The translations under genes and the position numbers were made by a program. 64,000 bases of DNA. Origin: Belnapia rosea (GTDB lineage: Bacteria; Pseudomonadota; Alphaproteobacteria; Acetobacterales; Acetobacteraceae). This document shows, piece after piece, positions 9,135-20,744 of the stretch (positions are counted from its first letter, which is position 1; each line of letters begins with the position of its first letter). The notes beneath the pieces are model-generated. The model saw only the letters and a list, made by a program, of their open reading frames with translations. It was not told where the DNA came from and ran no database searches. The DNA is taken from contig NZ_FMZX01000004.1 of the NCBI RefSeq assembly GCF_900101615.1, positions 1 to 64,000 of the forward strand, in the 5' to 3' direction.

Positions 9135-9627
9135 TCCGGTCGGGCAGCCCGGTCACCGGAGGCGCCGCCATGGGGGGCGCCTTGGCCGGCGCCTCCTCAT
9201 CCTCATCATCTATCGAAACGATTCCGAGCGTGCTCATCCACCCCACCACAGCGCCCTTGATAGGGCGAAGCAACAAGATGCAGAGGATGGTGAAGAGAGG
9301 CAACCAGACGACCATATGAACCCACATCGGCGGCTCATAAGCCTTCTCCACCCAGAAAACCGGCGGGACGAGCACATGGCCGACGAGGAAGATGGTGAAA
9401 TAGGGCGGTGCGTCATCCGCCCGCAACCGGGCCAGCGGCGCATGGCAGTTGCTGCATTCCGGCACCAGCGAGAGATAGCCGGCAAAAACCTTTCCGACAC
9501 CGCAATAGGGGCAGCGGTTGCGGACGCCACGTCCGAGGGCGGTGCCGAGTGGCGCCGGCACGAAGTGGCGCGGCGGAGCGTTGCCGGAAGTCGTCGCGTC
9601 CCAACGCATCGGGATGTCCTTTTCCAT
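9127..9627 (-). CDS. DUF983 membrane protein
   Basis: A 166-residue protein of the DUF983 family. A zinc-ribbon-like start (NRCPYCGVGKVFAGYLSLVPECSNC) gives two CxxC pairs. Two TM segments follow (FTIFLVGHVLVPPVFWV and MVVWLPLFTILCILLL), then a disordered acidic and Pro/Ala-rich tail. The ATG at 9627 is used. An ATG six codons later (9609) has the better ribosome site (aagga). It is upstream of and overlaps UPF0262. Function is unknown. Confidence 0.85.
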   Translation of the reverse strand: MEKDIPMRWDATTSGNAPPRHFVPAPLGTALGRGVRNRCPYCGVGKVFAGYLSLVPECSNCHAPLARLRADDAPPYFTIFLVGHVLVPPVFWVEKAYEPPMWVHMVVWLPLFTILCILLLRPIKGAVVGWMSTLGIVSIDDEDEEAPAKAPPMAAPPVTGLPDRNA

Positions 9628-9757
9628 GCCGGGGAAGCGCCGCAGCACCCTCCTGCGTTCCCAATCCTGGCATCCTGCCGCCGGAACGGTCCCGACCAGC
9701 CGGGAACCGCCCCCTGCCCGAAGCTGTTCCCTGCGCAGAGAACACGGGAGACCCATC

Positions 9758-10267
9758 ATGGCAAGCAGTGCCCAGGACATCTACATCACCGGCCTCAAGA
9801 ACGCGCACGCCCTCGAGGTTCAGGCCATGCAGCTGCTAGAGCGGCAGGTGGAGCGGGTCGAGAACTATCCCGAGATGGCTGCCCGCATGAAGTCGCATAT
9901 CGAGGAGAGCCGCGTCCAGTCCCAGCGCCTGGAGCAGATTCTCGAGCGGCTTGGCACCAGCCACTCCGCGCTGAAGGATTTCGGCACGGGGCTGATGGGC
10001 AACCTCGCTGCCATGGCGCATGCGCCGATGCAGGATGAGATCCTGAAGAACACCTTCGCCAACTACGCCTTCGAGCATTTCGAGATCGCCTCCTACCGGG
10101 CGCTCATGGAGATGGCGCAGGCGGCGGGCGACCAGCAGGGCATTGGCTTGCTGCAGCAGAGCCTCCAGGAGGAGGTGAAAATGGCCGAGTTCATCGGTGA
10201 GAACCTGCCGCAGACCGTCCAGCGCTACATCCAGCTCGAGACCAGCGGGCAGAAGTCGGGAATCTGA
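9758..10267 (+). CDS. DUF892 (YciE/F-like) ferritin-like protein
   Basis: A 169-residue all-helical protein of the DUF892 family. It starts with the family pattern DIYITGLKNAHALEVQAMQLLERQ and contains spaced Glu/His residues over four helices (HIEESRVQSQ, FANYAFEHFEIASYRAL, LQEEVKMAEFIGE), consistent with a ferritin-like diiron bundle. These proteins are usually stress-induced. A gggag site precedes the ATG. A perfect tandem repeat begins at its last base (see the 32-bp repeat). Confidence 0.88.
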   Translation: MASSAQDIYITGLKNAHALEVQAMQLLERQVERVENYPEMAARMKSHIEESRVQSQRLEQILERLGTSHSALKDFGTGLMGNLAAMAHAPMQDEILKNTFANYAFEHFEIASYRALMEMAQAAGDQQGIGLLQQSLQEEVKMAEFIGENLPQTVQRYIQLETSGQKSGI

Positions 10268-10330
10268 CGGCCCCGCTTTAGTTAGGCTCTGGTTCGGAAC
10301 GGCCCCGCTTTAGTTAGGCTCTGGTTCGGA
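10267..10330. repeat. Perfect 32-bp tandem duplication at a gene end
   Basis: Two identical 32-bp copies, 10267-10298 and 10299-10330, lie head to tail between two convergent genes. The right copy contains the last codons and TAA of the racemase-like gene. The left copy is an extra gene end outside any reading frame. The identity of the copies points to a recent duplication. Confidence 0.95.
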
Positions 10331-10978
10331 TTGGCAGGGGGCGGTGGCCAGCAGCGCCATCGCCCCTGCTGCCGCACAGGGCTCGATCACCGGCAGCCCT
10401 GCTGCATCCTCTGCTGCGGCGACATGCCCGGCCATGCCGGTGCAGCCCAGAATGATTGCCTTGGCCCCGGTCGAAGCCAGGGCCTTTGCCGCCTCGCGAA
10501 TGCGCGTGCGCGGTGCCTTCGGATCGGTCAGCACCTCCATCGGCAGGTCGAGCGGGCGCCAGCCAGCGAGCTGCTGCTCTACCCCCATCGCGCGCAGGGC
10601 AAGGCGCTGCCGTGCCTCACTCGCAGCAACGAAGCCGACCACCCCGAAGCGCTCCGCACGGGTCAGCGCCGCAGCAACGGCGCAACGGAACATCCCGAGC
10701 ACCGGCCGGGGCGTTACGCTGCGCACCGCATCCAGACCAGGATCGGAGACGCAGGCGATCACATAGGTCGCCGCCGCCTCCCGCTCCACCAGCCGGCAGA
10801 GCGGCTCGGCAACTACATGCCAGTCACGCCAGCTGGCGATCGCTGGTGGCCCATCCTCCAGCCGCACCACCTCAAACCGCCCGAGTGCGCCGAAGGGTGC
10901 CAGCGCCGCTGCGATCCCCTGAGTGCAGGAGAGCGAGGAGTTCGGGTTGATGACCAGGATGCGGCCAGGCCTGCTCAC
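10310..10978 (-). CDS. Hydantoin racemase-like Asp/Glu racemase
   Basis: A 222-residue cytosolic enzyme of the hydantoin/Asp-Glu racemase family. The N-terminus ILVINPNSSLSCTQGIA is the family hallmark, the first catalytic Cys lies in VIACVSDPGLDAVR and the second in AIILGCTGMAGH. The start is a GTG that overlaps the SDR stop (GTGA), so it is translated after the upstream SDR. Pairing with an SDR suggests a small catabolic unit acting on a hydantoin- or allantoin-like or 2-oxo acid substrate. That is inference. It ends inside the right copy of a tandem repeat. Confidence 0.82.
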   Translation of the reverse strand: MSRPGRILVINPNSSLSCTQGIAAALAPFGALGRFEVVRLEDGPPAIASWRDWHVVAEPLCRLVEREAAATYVIACVSDPGLDAVRSVTPRPVLGMFRCAVAAALTRAERFGVVGFVAASEARQRLALRAMGVEQQLAGWRPLDLPMEVLTDPKAPRTRIREAAKALASTGAKAIILGCTGMAGHVAAAEDAAGLPVIEPCAAAGAMALLATAPCQSEPEPN

Positions 10979-11718
10979 AGCATCTGTCCGCCATCGACGA
11001 TGACGGTCTGCCCCGTCACCCAGCCGGCCAGCGGGCTCGCCAGGAACAGGGCGACATTCGCCACCTCTTCCGGCGTTCCCATGCGGCCGAAGGGGATGCT
11101 GCCGAGGATGGAATTATAGAGCTTGGGGTCGGACGTCCGCCGCGCCTCCCAGGAACCGCCCGGAAATTCGATCGAGCCCGGCGCCACCGCATTCACCCTG
11201 ATGCCCTTCGGCGCATACATCGCCGCCTGGGAGGATGTGTAATTGATGAGCAGCGCCTTCACCGCCGCATAGGCCGGCGTGCGCGTCGAGGGCCGGTAGC
11301 CCGAGATGGAGGAGACGTTGAGGATGCTGCCCCGCGACGTCTCGAGAAAGGGCAGGGCGGTGTGGGTGGCGCGGACCGTCGCCATCACATCCACCGAGAG
11401 GCCGAGCGCCCAGCCCTCCTCGGTATCCGGCCCGCCGAAGCCGCTGGCATTGTTCACCAGCACGTCGATGCCGCCGAGTGCCTCGGCCGCCGCGGCCACA
11501 TAGGCCTTCACCGCTGGCCCATCGCCAAGATCGCAGGATGCCGCATGTGCCTTGACGCCGAGAGCGGCCAACTCCGCCCGCGTCGACTCCAGCGGTCCGG
11601 CGCCCCGGGCACAGATCGAGACGGCGGCGCCACCCTCCGCGAAGCCGAGCGCGATGGCGCGGCCGATGCCCCGGCTGCCGCCGCACACCACCACCCGCTT
11701 GCCCTTGAAATCGAACAT
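10975..11718 (-). CDS. Short-chain dehydrogenase/reductase
   Basis: A 247-residue classical SDR. The cofactor motif is VVCGGSRGIGRA, the NNAS motif is DVLVNNASG, the catalytic Ser is in ILNVSSISGY and the Tyr-x3-Lys is TPAYAAVKAL. The C-terminal GWVTGQTVIVDGGQML is standard. The ATG at 11718 follows a ggagg site; upstream in-frame sequence is not conserved in character. First gene of a two-gene unit with the racemase-like enzyme through a 4-bp overlap. Substrate unknown. Confidence 0.92.
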   Translation of the reverse strand: MFDFKGKRVVVCGGSRGIGRAIALGFAEGGAAVSICARGAGPLESTRAELAALGVKAHAASCDLGDGPAVKAYVAAAAEALGGIDVLVNNASGFGGPDTEEGWALGLSVDVMATVRATHTALPFLETSRGSILNVSSISGYRPSTRTPAYAAVKALLINYTSSQAAMYAPKGIRVNAVAPGSIEFPGGSWEARRTSDPKLYNSILGSIPFGRMGTPEEVANVALFLASPLAGWVTGQTVIVDGGQML

Positions 11719-11837
11719 GGTCCGTTCCTCCTGCTGGCGCGGCAGGCTGGCGAAGCCTGGGCGGCAGGGCAAGTCCCCGGTAGCAGGGCTGGCAGCGGGA
11801 CTTGATACCGGCGCCGGTACGGGCATGTCTTGCCGTC

Positions 11838-12650
11838 ATGCCCCTTCCTTTGCCCTTTCTCTCCCGCGCCCCCCGCATCGCCCTGGTGCGGCTACAGGGT
11901 ACCATCACCCCACGCCCGGGCTTCGGAGGTGGGATGAGCCTTGCCTCCGTGGCACCGGCGCTCGACCGGGCCTTCGGACTGAAGCGGGCGGCTGCGGTCT
12001 TCCTCGTCATCAACTCGCCCGGCGGTTCGCCGGTGCAGTCGAGCCTGATCGCCGGGCATATCCGCCGGCTGGCCGAGGAGAAGAAGCTGCCTGTGGTCGC
12101 CTGCGTCGAGGATGCCGCCGCCTCCGGCGGCTACTGGATTGCCTGCGCGGCCGACGAGATCGTGGCGGACCCAGCCTCCATCCTCGGCTCCATCGGCGTC
12201 ATCGCCGCCGGCTTCGGCTTCGAGGGGGCGATGCAGCGCCTCGGCATCGAGCGGCGCATGCATACGGCAGGCAGAGAGAAGAGCTTCCTCGACCCCTTCG
12301 GCCCGGAACGGCCCGAGGATATCGCCCGGCTGGAGACCTTGCTGCAGGAGCTGCACGAGGAATTCCGCGGCTGGGTCCGCACGCGCCGGGGCGAGCGGCT
12401 GAAGGCTCCGGCCGAGGAGCTTTTCACCGGCCGCTTCTGGCCCGGCAGGCGGGCGGTGGAGCTTGGCCTCGCCGACCGCCTTGGCGACGCGGCGGGGGAG
12501 GCGAAGCGGCGCTTCGGCTCCAAGGCACGGCTGGTGCCCATTGGTGGCCGTCGCCCCTCGCTGCTGCGGCGCCTGCTGCCCGGCCTGTCGGCTGAGGCAC
12601 TGATCGCCGCGGCGGAAGAACGCGCCGCCTGGGCCCGGCTCGGCCTCTAG
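11838..12650 (+). CDS. Peptidase S49 (SppA/SohB-like)
   Basis: A 270-residue serine protease of family S49, acting on signal-peptide remnants or membrane proteins at the inner membrane. Visible are INSPGGSPVQSS, the nucleophile region EDAAASGGYWIACAADEI (Ser in SGGY) and GSIGVI. The general-base Lys is in the GREKSFLDPF segment. It is a single-domain, short form with a short hydrophobic N-terminus. The ATG at 11838 is used because the earlier in-frame TTG adds no leader. It ends overlapping the convergent SnoaL gene by four bases. Confidence 0.88.
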   Translation: MPLPLPFLSRAPRIALVRLQGTITPRPGFGGGMSLASVAPALDRAFGLKRAAAVFLVINSPGGSPVQSSLIAGHIRRLAEEKKLPVVACVEDAAASGGYWIACAADEIVADPASILGSIGVIAAGFGFEGAMQRLGIERRMHTAGREKSFLDPFGPERPEDIARLETLLQELHEEFRGWVRTRRGERLKAPAEELFTGRFWPGRRAVELGLADRLGDAAGEAKRRFGSKARLVPIGGRRPSLLRRLLPGLSAEALIAAAEERAAWARLGL

Positions 12651-13051
12651 GACTCGACCTGCCGGATCCAGTCCGCGAGATTGTAATAAGTGGTCACGCG
12701 GGTGATGCGCCCTTCCGCCAGGGTGAAGAAGGCCCCGGCCGGCAGGCTGTAGCGCTGGCCACGGGCCTCCGGCAGGCCGGAATCGTTGGCCAGGTATTCG
12801 CCTTCCACCATGAACTCCGCTGCGGCGCGGGTGCCCGTGCCGTCCACCATCACGGTGAGGTCGCGGATCTCCTCGCGGTAGCAGGCATCCATATGGGCGA
12901 GGAAGGCACGGAAGGCCTCGCGCCCGGTCTGGCGTCGCCCCTGGTTCACGTCATGGGCCACGTCCTCGGCCAGCAGCGCCAGCATGGCCGGGCGATCGCC
13001 GGCGGCGAAGGCAGCGTAGTAGCCCCGGATCACGCTTTCGGTTTCGGTCAT
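12647..13051 (-). CDS. SnoaL-like/NTF2-fold protein
   Basis: A 134-residue NTF2-like protein of the SnoaL/ketosteroid-isomerase type. It opens with VIRGYYAAFAAGDRPAMLALLAEDV and has the typical beta segments TRAAAEFMVEGEYL and FFTLAEGRITRVTTYYN. Such proteins are cytosolic, often cyclases or isomerases, and many have no known reaction. It is a lone gene divergent from glyQ, with its 3' end overlapping the S49 gene. Confidence 0.82.
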   Translation of the reverse strand: MTETESVIRGYYAAFAAGDRPAMLALLAEDVAHDVNQGRRQTGREAFRAFLAHMDACYREEIRDLTVMVDGTGTRAAAEFMVEGEYLANDSGLPEARGQRYSLPAGAFFTLAEGRITRVTTYYNLADWIRQVES

Positions 13052-13117
13052 CGAATCATCCGCTCCCTCAGGTAGGGCCACTATGTTCGCGAGCGGTGCC
13101 GTGGCAAAAGGCGCCGC

Positions 13118-14002
13118 ATGCAGAGCCTGGCCGCCCCACCCCTTCGCCCGAAGCCGCCGAGCTTCCAGGACATCATCCTTCGCCTGCATGCCTTCTGGTC
13201 GGCCCAGGGCTGCCTGATCCTGCAGCCCTACGACATGGAGGTGGGTGCCGGCACCTTCCACCCCGCGACGACGCTGCGGGCCCTGGGCCCCAAGCCCTGG
13301 AAGGCGGCCTATGTGCAGCCGAGCCGCCGCCCCTCCGATGGGCGCTATGGGGAGAACCCCAACCGGCTGCAGCACTACTACCAATACCAGGTGATCCTGA
13401 AGCCGAGCCCGCGCGACCCGCAATCCCTGCTGCTCGACAGCTATCGGGCGCTCGGGATGGACCCCAAGGTCCATGATTTCCGCTTCGTCGAGGATGACTG
13501 GGAGAGCCCGACGCTTGGCGCCTGGGGCCTCGGCTGGGAGGTCTGGTGCGACGGGATGGAGGTGACGCAGTTCACCTATTTCCAGCAGGTCGGCGGCATC
13601 CCCTGCGCCGTGCCCTGCTGCGAGCTGACCCTCGGCCTCGAGCGGCTGGCCATGTACCTCCAGGGCAAGGACAGCATCTACGACCTCGACTTCAACGATG
13701 ACGGGGTCAAGTACGGTGAGGTCTTCCTCCGCGCAGAGCGCGAATACAGCGCGCATAATTTCGAATTCGCCGATGTGCCGATGCTGTTCCGGCATTTCGA
13801 GGATGCCGAGAAGGAATGCGCCGCGCTGCTGGCGCAGGGGCTGGCGCTGCCCGCCTATGACCAGTGCATCAAGGCGAGCCACCGCTTCAACCTGCTCGAT
13901 GCCCGGGGCGCCATCAGCGTCACCGAGCGCGCGGCCTATATCGGCCGGGTCCGGGCCCTGGCGCGCGGGTGCTGCGAGGCGTGGCTGAAGGGGGAGGGGT
14001 AG
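13118..14002 (+). CDS. glyQ: Glycyl-tRNA synthetase alpha subunit
   Basis: Catalytic alpha subunit (294 residues) of the bacterial alpha2-beta2 glycyl-tRNA synthetase. It opens with [20 protein letters not shown] and has the class II motif-2 region ([20 protein letters not shown]), [19 protein letters not shown] and the motif-3 stretch [13 protein letters not shown]. It forms an operon with glyS 43 bp downstream. Full length, no anomalies. Confidence 0.98.
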   Translation: MQSLAAPPLRPKPPSFQDIILRLHAFWSAQGCLILQPYDMEVGAGTFHPATTLRALGPKPWKAAYVQPSRRPSDGRYGENPNRLQHYYQYQVILKPSPRDPQSLLLDSYRALGMDPKVHDFRFVEDDWESPTLGAWGLGWEVWCDGMEVTQFTYFQQVGGIPCAVPCCELTLGLERLAMYLQGKDSIYDLDFNDDGVKYGEVFLRAEREYSAHNFEFADVPMLFRHFEDAEKECAALLAQGLALPAYDQCIKASHRFNLLDARGAISVTERAAYIGRVRALARGCCEAWLKGEG

Positions 14003-14045
14003 GATGGCCCGCATGCGGACCGACGTGAAAGCGGCGCTGTAACCG

Positions 14046-16199
14046 ATGCCTGAATTGCTGATCGAGTTGTTCTCCGAGGAGATCCCGGCCCGCATGCAGG
14101 CGCGGGCCGCGGAGGATTTCGCCCGACTGCTGCAGGCCGAAATGCGCGCCCTGATGCCCGAGGCGCCGCGCCCGCTCTCCGGCCCCCGCCGCATCGCGGT
14201 GGTGGGCGAGATGGCCGCCCGCGCCGAGACGCCTGGCAAGGAGGAGCGGGGCCCACGCCGCAGCGCCCCGCCGCAGGCGCTGGAGGGCTTCCTCCGCAAG
14301 CACGGCGCGACGCGGGACCAGCTGAAGGAGGAAGGCGACTTCTGGGTGCTCGCCAAACCGGGCGAGGTGACGCTGGCCGAGGATCTCCTCGCCCGCGCTG
14401 TGCCCGCCGTGCTGCGCGGCTTCCCCTGGCCGAAATCCATGCGCTGGGGCAGCAGCGACTTCGCCTGGGTGCGCCCCCTGCAGCGCGTGCTCTGCCTCCT
14501 CGATGGCAGGCCGGTGCGCTTTCCGCTGGCCCATGGCGAGGATGCGGTGCATGGAATCGTTGCCGGCGATCTCACCGAGGGCCATCGGATCCTGGCGGGA
14601 ACGGAGCCCTTCGCCGTCGCCTCCTCCGCTGAATACGTCGCGGGGCTGCGCGCCCGCTTCGTCGTCGCCGATGCGGCGGAGCGGGAGCGGCTGATCGATG
14701 CCGGCATCGCCGACCTCGCGGCACGGGAGGGGCTGGAGGTGGTGCCCGACCGTGGGCTGCTGGCCGAGGTGGCGGGGCTGGTCGAATGGCCGGTGCCGCT
14801 GCTCGGCTCCATCGACGCCGCCTTCATGGACCTGCCCCCCGAGGTCATGCGCACCACCATGCGGGTGAATCAGCGCTACTTCGCGCTGCGCACCCCGGAC
14901 GGGCGGGCGGCACCGCGTTTCGCGCTGGTCGCCAACATCATCCCGGCCGATGGTGGGGCGACCATTGTCGCCGGCAATGAGCGGGTGCTGCGCGCGCGCC
15001 TGGCTGATGCGCGCTTCTTCTGGGACCAGGACCGGAAGCAGCGGCTGGAGGACTTCCTCCCGAAGCTCGAAAATGTCGTCTTCCACGCGAAGCTTGGCAC
15101 CCAGGGCGAGCGGGTACGGCGGCTGGAGAGGCTGGCGGGGTTGATCGCGCCGTATGTCGGCGCCGACCCGGCGCTGGCCGCCCGTGCCGGCAAGCTGGCC
15201 AAGGCGGACCTCGCCACGGGAATGGTTGGCGAATTCCCCGAGGTCCAGGGCATCATGGGCCGCTACTACGCCCTGGCCGATGGCGAGGACGTGCGCATCG
15301 CCGAGGCGATCGGCGGGCATTACCGGCCGCTCGGCCCTGGGGATGCCGTCCCGGTGGAGCCGGTGGCGGTGGCGGTGGCACTGGCGGACAAGCTCGACCA
15401 GCTCACCGGCTTCTTTGCGGTGGGCGAGCGGCCGACCGGCTCGGGCGACCCCTTCGCGCTGCGGCGGGCGGCGCTTGGCATCATCCGCATGATCCGCGAG
15501 GGTGGGCTGCGGCTCGGCCTCCTGGGGTTGATCGGGGAGGCCTTCTTCGGCTTCCCCCAGGCAACGGGCAGCACCGCCAACCCGGAATTCGGCATGGCCG
15601 TCGCGGCCGAGACGCTGAATGCCGGCTGGCAGCCGCCGCCGGGCGGGGATCACCCTCCGATGGTGACCGCCTTCGCCGCCGGGCTGCTCGACTTCCTCAC
15701 CGACCGCCTTCGCGTGCAGCTCCGCGCCGAAGGCGCCCGCCACGATTTGGTCGCCGCCATCTTCGGCGCCACGCCGGATGACGACCTCGTCCGCCTGCTC
15801 GCCCGCGCCGCGGCGCTCGAGACCATGCTGGCGACGCCGGACGGTGCCAACCTGCTGGCCGCCTACAAGCGCGCCGCCAACATCCTCCGCATCGAGACGC
15901 GGAAGGATGGGCCGCATGACGGGCCGGTAGATCCCTCGCTGCTGGTGCTGCCCGCCGAGGCGGCGCTGGCCGAGGCGGTCGAGGCCCGCTCGGCCGAGGC
16001 GGCCTCAGCCAGCGCGGGGGAGGATTTCCTCGCCGCCATGGGGGCGCTCGCCGCCCTGCGCGAGCCGCTCGACGCCTTCTTCGAGACCGTAGTCGTGAAC
16101 GACCCGGAGGCGAAACTGCGTGGCAACCGGCTGCGTTTGCTCAGCCGCCTCTGCGCCGCCATGGAGGCGGTCGCGGACTTCTCAAAAATCGAAGGTTGA
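14046..16199 (+). CDS. glyS: Glycyl-tRNA synthetase beta subunit
   Basis: Beta subunit of 717 residues, needed for tRNA-Gly binding. The N-terminus MPELLIELFSEEIPARMQ and the block MRTTMRVNQRYFALRTPDG are diagnostic. An HD-type segment is seen in the middle, and the C-terminal region (residues about 590-717) is the anticodon-binding domain with FFETVVVNDPEAKLRGNRLRLL. It follows glyQ in the usual order. About 84 bp later ppdK begins. Confidence 0.98.
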   Translation: MPELLIELFSEEIPARMQARAAEDFARLLQAEMRALMPEAPRPLSGPRRIAVVGEMAARAETPGKEERGPRRSAPPQALEGFLRKHGATRDQLKEEGDFWVLAKPGEVTLAEDLLARAVPAVLRGFPWPKSMRWGSSDFAWVRPLQRVLCLLDGRPVRFPLAHGEDAVHGIVAGDLTEGHRILAGTEPFAVASSAEYVAGLRARFVVADAAERERLIDAGIADLAAREGLEVVPDRGLLAEVAGLVEWPVPLLGSIDAAFMDLPPEVMRTTMRVNQRYFALRTPDGRAAPRFALVANIIPADGGATIVAGNERVLRARLADARFFWDQDRKQRLEDFLPKLENVVFHAKLGTQGERVRRLERLAGLIAPYVGADPALAARAGKLAKADLATGMVGEFPEVQGIMGRYYALADGEDVRIAEAIGGHYRPLGPGDAVPVEPVAVAVALADKLDQLTGFFAVGERPTGSGDPFALRRAALGIIRMIREGGLRLGLLGLIGEAFFGFPQATGSTANPEFGMAVAAETLNAGWQPPPGGDHPPMVTAFAAGLLDFLTDRLRVQLRAEGARHDLVAAIFGATPDDDLVRLLARAAALETMLATPDGANLLAAYKRAANILRIETRKDGPHDGPVDPSLLVLPAEAALAEAVEARSAEAASASAGEDFLAAMGALAALREPLDAFFETVVVNDPEAKLRGNRLRLLSRLCAAMEAVADFSKIEG

Positions 16200-16283
16200 A
16201 TTGGCCCCGGAATGGCACACTCTGGCCCAAGGCCATAAGCCATCCGGCGCCCTGTCGCCGTCGTCAACACAAGGAACTCGCCC

Positions 16284-18953
<2,670 letters not shown>

Positions 18954-18960
18954 ACCTTGG

Positions 18961-19018
18961 CCGCTCCAGGCCGGGTCTCGGCCTGGAGCGGCAAGCCAGA
19001 GAGGAGCAGAACTCCTCT
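18961..19018. terminator. Double hairpin between convergent genes
   Basis: A perfect 12-bp inverted repeat (18961-18972 with 18980-18991, loop gggtctc) lies seven bases past the ppdK stop. A second hairpin (gaggag/ctcctc, about 19000-19018) follows, before the end of the convergent gene at 19022. There is no long T run. Likely a bidirectional terminator for both genes. Confidence 0.65.
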
Positions 19019-19021
19019 CGG

Positions 19022-19750
19022 TCAGGTATCCTGTGGCCCGCCTTGCCTGCTTGCCAGTGCATAAGGCAGCGGGGCGAAGCTTCTGAGCCTGGCTTCCACC
19101 GCCGCGAAGGCGCTGCGCCCCGCTGCCGTGAGCGGGGCGTCAGGCGTCGTGGTGCGATGGGCCAGGTAGCGGGCGACGCTGCCGGCGCCCCGACGATGGG
19201 CCGCGGCGACCAGCCCCGCCTCGGTCAGCGGCACCGGCTGCCCGTCAAGGCCGGTGACTGTGCTGCCGGCTTGGGCAAGGCTGCCATTGTGATCGAGTAG
19301 CTGCTCCGTCCGGCGGAGATAGGCGGCCATGGCAGCCTCCTGTGCCGGGGCGCTTCCCAGGAAATCCGCATCGGAGCGGACGCCGTTCCGGGCGGCGGTC
19401 GCCGTCCAGGCGCCGTTCGCATCCTGCCAGCCGAGATCCCGCAGCGCCTGAGGCGTGAGCTGGTACCGCCCAAGCGCGCCGGAGGCCGGGTTGCGAGCGC
19501 CCAGCCCCTGGCCCGGTGCATGGGCGCTGCTCTCGGCCAGCGCGATGCGGGCCTGGAAGGCGTTCCCGGCGGAGTCAGGCAGGCGCATTGGCGCAGCCAG
19601 GCGCGCAGGCGGCCCGGCTCCCTCCATGGCGCGGGCCATGGCTTGCTTGAAGGCATCTGCCTTGGCCGGCCGCTGCGGCTTACCGCCTGCCAGCGCGCCG
19701 ACGGCGAGAATGCCCGAGGTCTTCTCCATCCCCGCAGCATGGTCCCGCAT
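19022..19750 (-). CDS. Lysozyme-like fold protein, unassigned
   Basis: A 242-residue protein I cannot place in a named family. The middle (residues about 66-118) reads QARIALAESSAHAPGQGLGA, then NPASGALGRYQLTPQALRDLGW, which resembles lytic transglycosylase or muramidase cores (a Glu after a helix, then ALGRYQ with later aromatic residues). No signal peptide is obvious. The N-terminus is Ala/Lys-rich. It may be a flagellar- or division-associated peptidoglycan enzyme. That is inference only. An ATG at 19729 is an alternative start. Confidence 0.6.
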   Translation of the reverse strand: MRDHAAGMEKTSGILAVGALAGGKPQRPAKADAFKQAMARAMEGAGPPARLAAPMRLPDSAGNAFQARIALAESSAHAPGQGLGARNPASGALGRYQLTPQALRDLGWQDANGAWTATAARNGVRSDADFLGSAPAQEAAMAAYLRRTEQLLDHNGSLAQAGSTVTGLDGQPVPLTEAGLVAAAHRRGAGSVARYLAHRTTTPDAPLTAAGRSAFAAVEARLRSFAPLPYALASRQGGPQDT

Positions 19751-19830
19751 CCCTTAACCGACCGTTCCACCCGCCACGGGCAACTCGCGCCCGGGCCCAC
19801 CCGTTGGCCGGAGCACGGAGGACCCCCGAC

Positions 19831-20703
19831 ATGCCCGACGAACAGAACACCCCCCAGCCGAAGCAGCGCCAGGATCGCCAGCCCGGCATCGAGTCCGAGA
19901 TGACGCCGCAGCCCCAGGACCGGATGGAGAATTGGCGCGCCAGCGGCAAGCTCACTGGCAAGACCGCTGTCGTGACCGGCGGCGACTCCGGCATCGGCCG
20001 CGCGGTGGCCATCGGCTTCGCCAAGGAAGGCGCCGATGTCGTCATCCTCTACAAGGATGAGCATGAGGATGCGGCCGAGACGCGCCGCCATATCGAGGCG
20101 GCCGGGCGCCGTTGCGCCGCCATCGCCGGCGATATCGGCGACCGCGACTTCGTGCACCGTGCGGTGGATGAGGCGGCGCAAGCACTTGGCGGACGTATCG
20201 ACATCCTCGTCAACAATGCCGCCGAGCAGCATATCAGCAAGGATTTCGCCGAGATCCCCGAGGATCAGGTGGAGCGCACCTTCCGGACCAACATCCTCGG
20301 CATGTTCTGGGTGACGCGGGCGGCGCTGAAGCACATGCCGGCCGGTGGCGCCATCATCAACACCACCTCGATCACCGCCTACAAGGGCAGCCCGGGGTTG
20401 ATCGACTATGCCTCCACCAAGGGGGCGATCCTCGCCTTCACCCGCAGCCTGTCGCAGCAACTCTATCAATCGCGGCAGATCCGGGTGAATGCGGTGGCGC
20501 CGGGCCCGATCTGGACGCCGCTGATCCCGGCGAGCTTCGACGAGGAAAGCACGGCCAAGCACGGCGAATCCTCAGGCATGGGTCGCGCCGGCCAGCCCGA
20601 TGAATGCGCGCCGAGCTACATCTTCCTCGCCGCCGAAAGCGACAGCAGCTATATCAACGGCCAGGTGCTGCACCCGAATGGCGGCACGGTCGTGAACGGC
20701 TGA
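19831..20703 (+). CDS. SDR oxidoreductase of the YghA/stress type
   Basis: A 290-residue SDR with an N-terminal extension of about 35 polar residues (QPKQRQDRQPGIESEM) typical of the group annotated as general-stress or YghA-like dehydrogenases. The cofactor motif is VVTGGDSGIGRA, NNAA is present, and the catalytic Ser/Tyr/Lys are in NTTSITAYKG and IDYASTKGA. The C-terminal end is NGQVLHPNGGTVVNG. A gcacggaggac site precedes the ATG. It is monocistronic with its own terminator. Confidence 0.92.
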   Translation: MPDEQNTPQPKQRQDRQPGIESEMTPQPQDRMENWRASGKLTGKTAVVTGGDSGIGRAVAIGFAKEGADVVILYKDEHEDAAETRRHIEAAGRRCAAIAGDIGDRDFVHRAVDEAAQALGGRIDILVNNAAEQHISKDFAEIPEDQVERTFRTNILGMFWVTRAALKHMPAGGAIINTTSITAYKGSPGLIDYASTKGAILAFTRSLSQQLYQSRQIRVNAVAPGPIWTPLIPASFDEESTAKHGESSGMGRAGQPDECAPSYIFLAAESDSSYINGQVLHPNGGTVVNG

Positions 20704-20709
20704 GGCGGT

Positions 20710-20742
20710 GGCCGATCGGGCCATATCCCGATCGGCCTTTCC
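20710..20742 (+). terminator. Terminator after the SDR gene
   Basis: A perfect 11-bp stem (ggccgatcggg at 20710-20720, loop ccatat, cccgatcggcc at 20727-20737) followed by ttt, six bases past the SDR stop. A clear intrinsic-type terminator. Confidence 0.85.
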
Positions 20743-20744
20743 TC

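Noticed and set aside
12663-14860. Very long open frame on the minus strand across the glyQ-glyS genes
   Set aside because: It is antisense to strongly conserved glyQ and glyS and shows no domain; only its last 134 codons are a real SnoaL-like gene.
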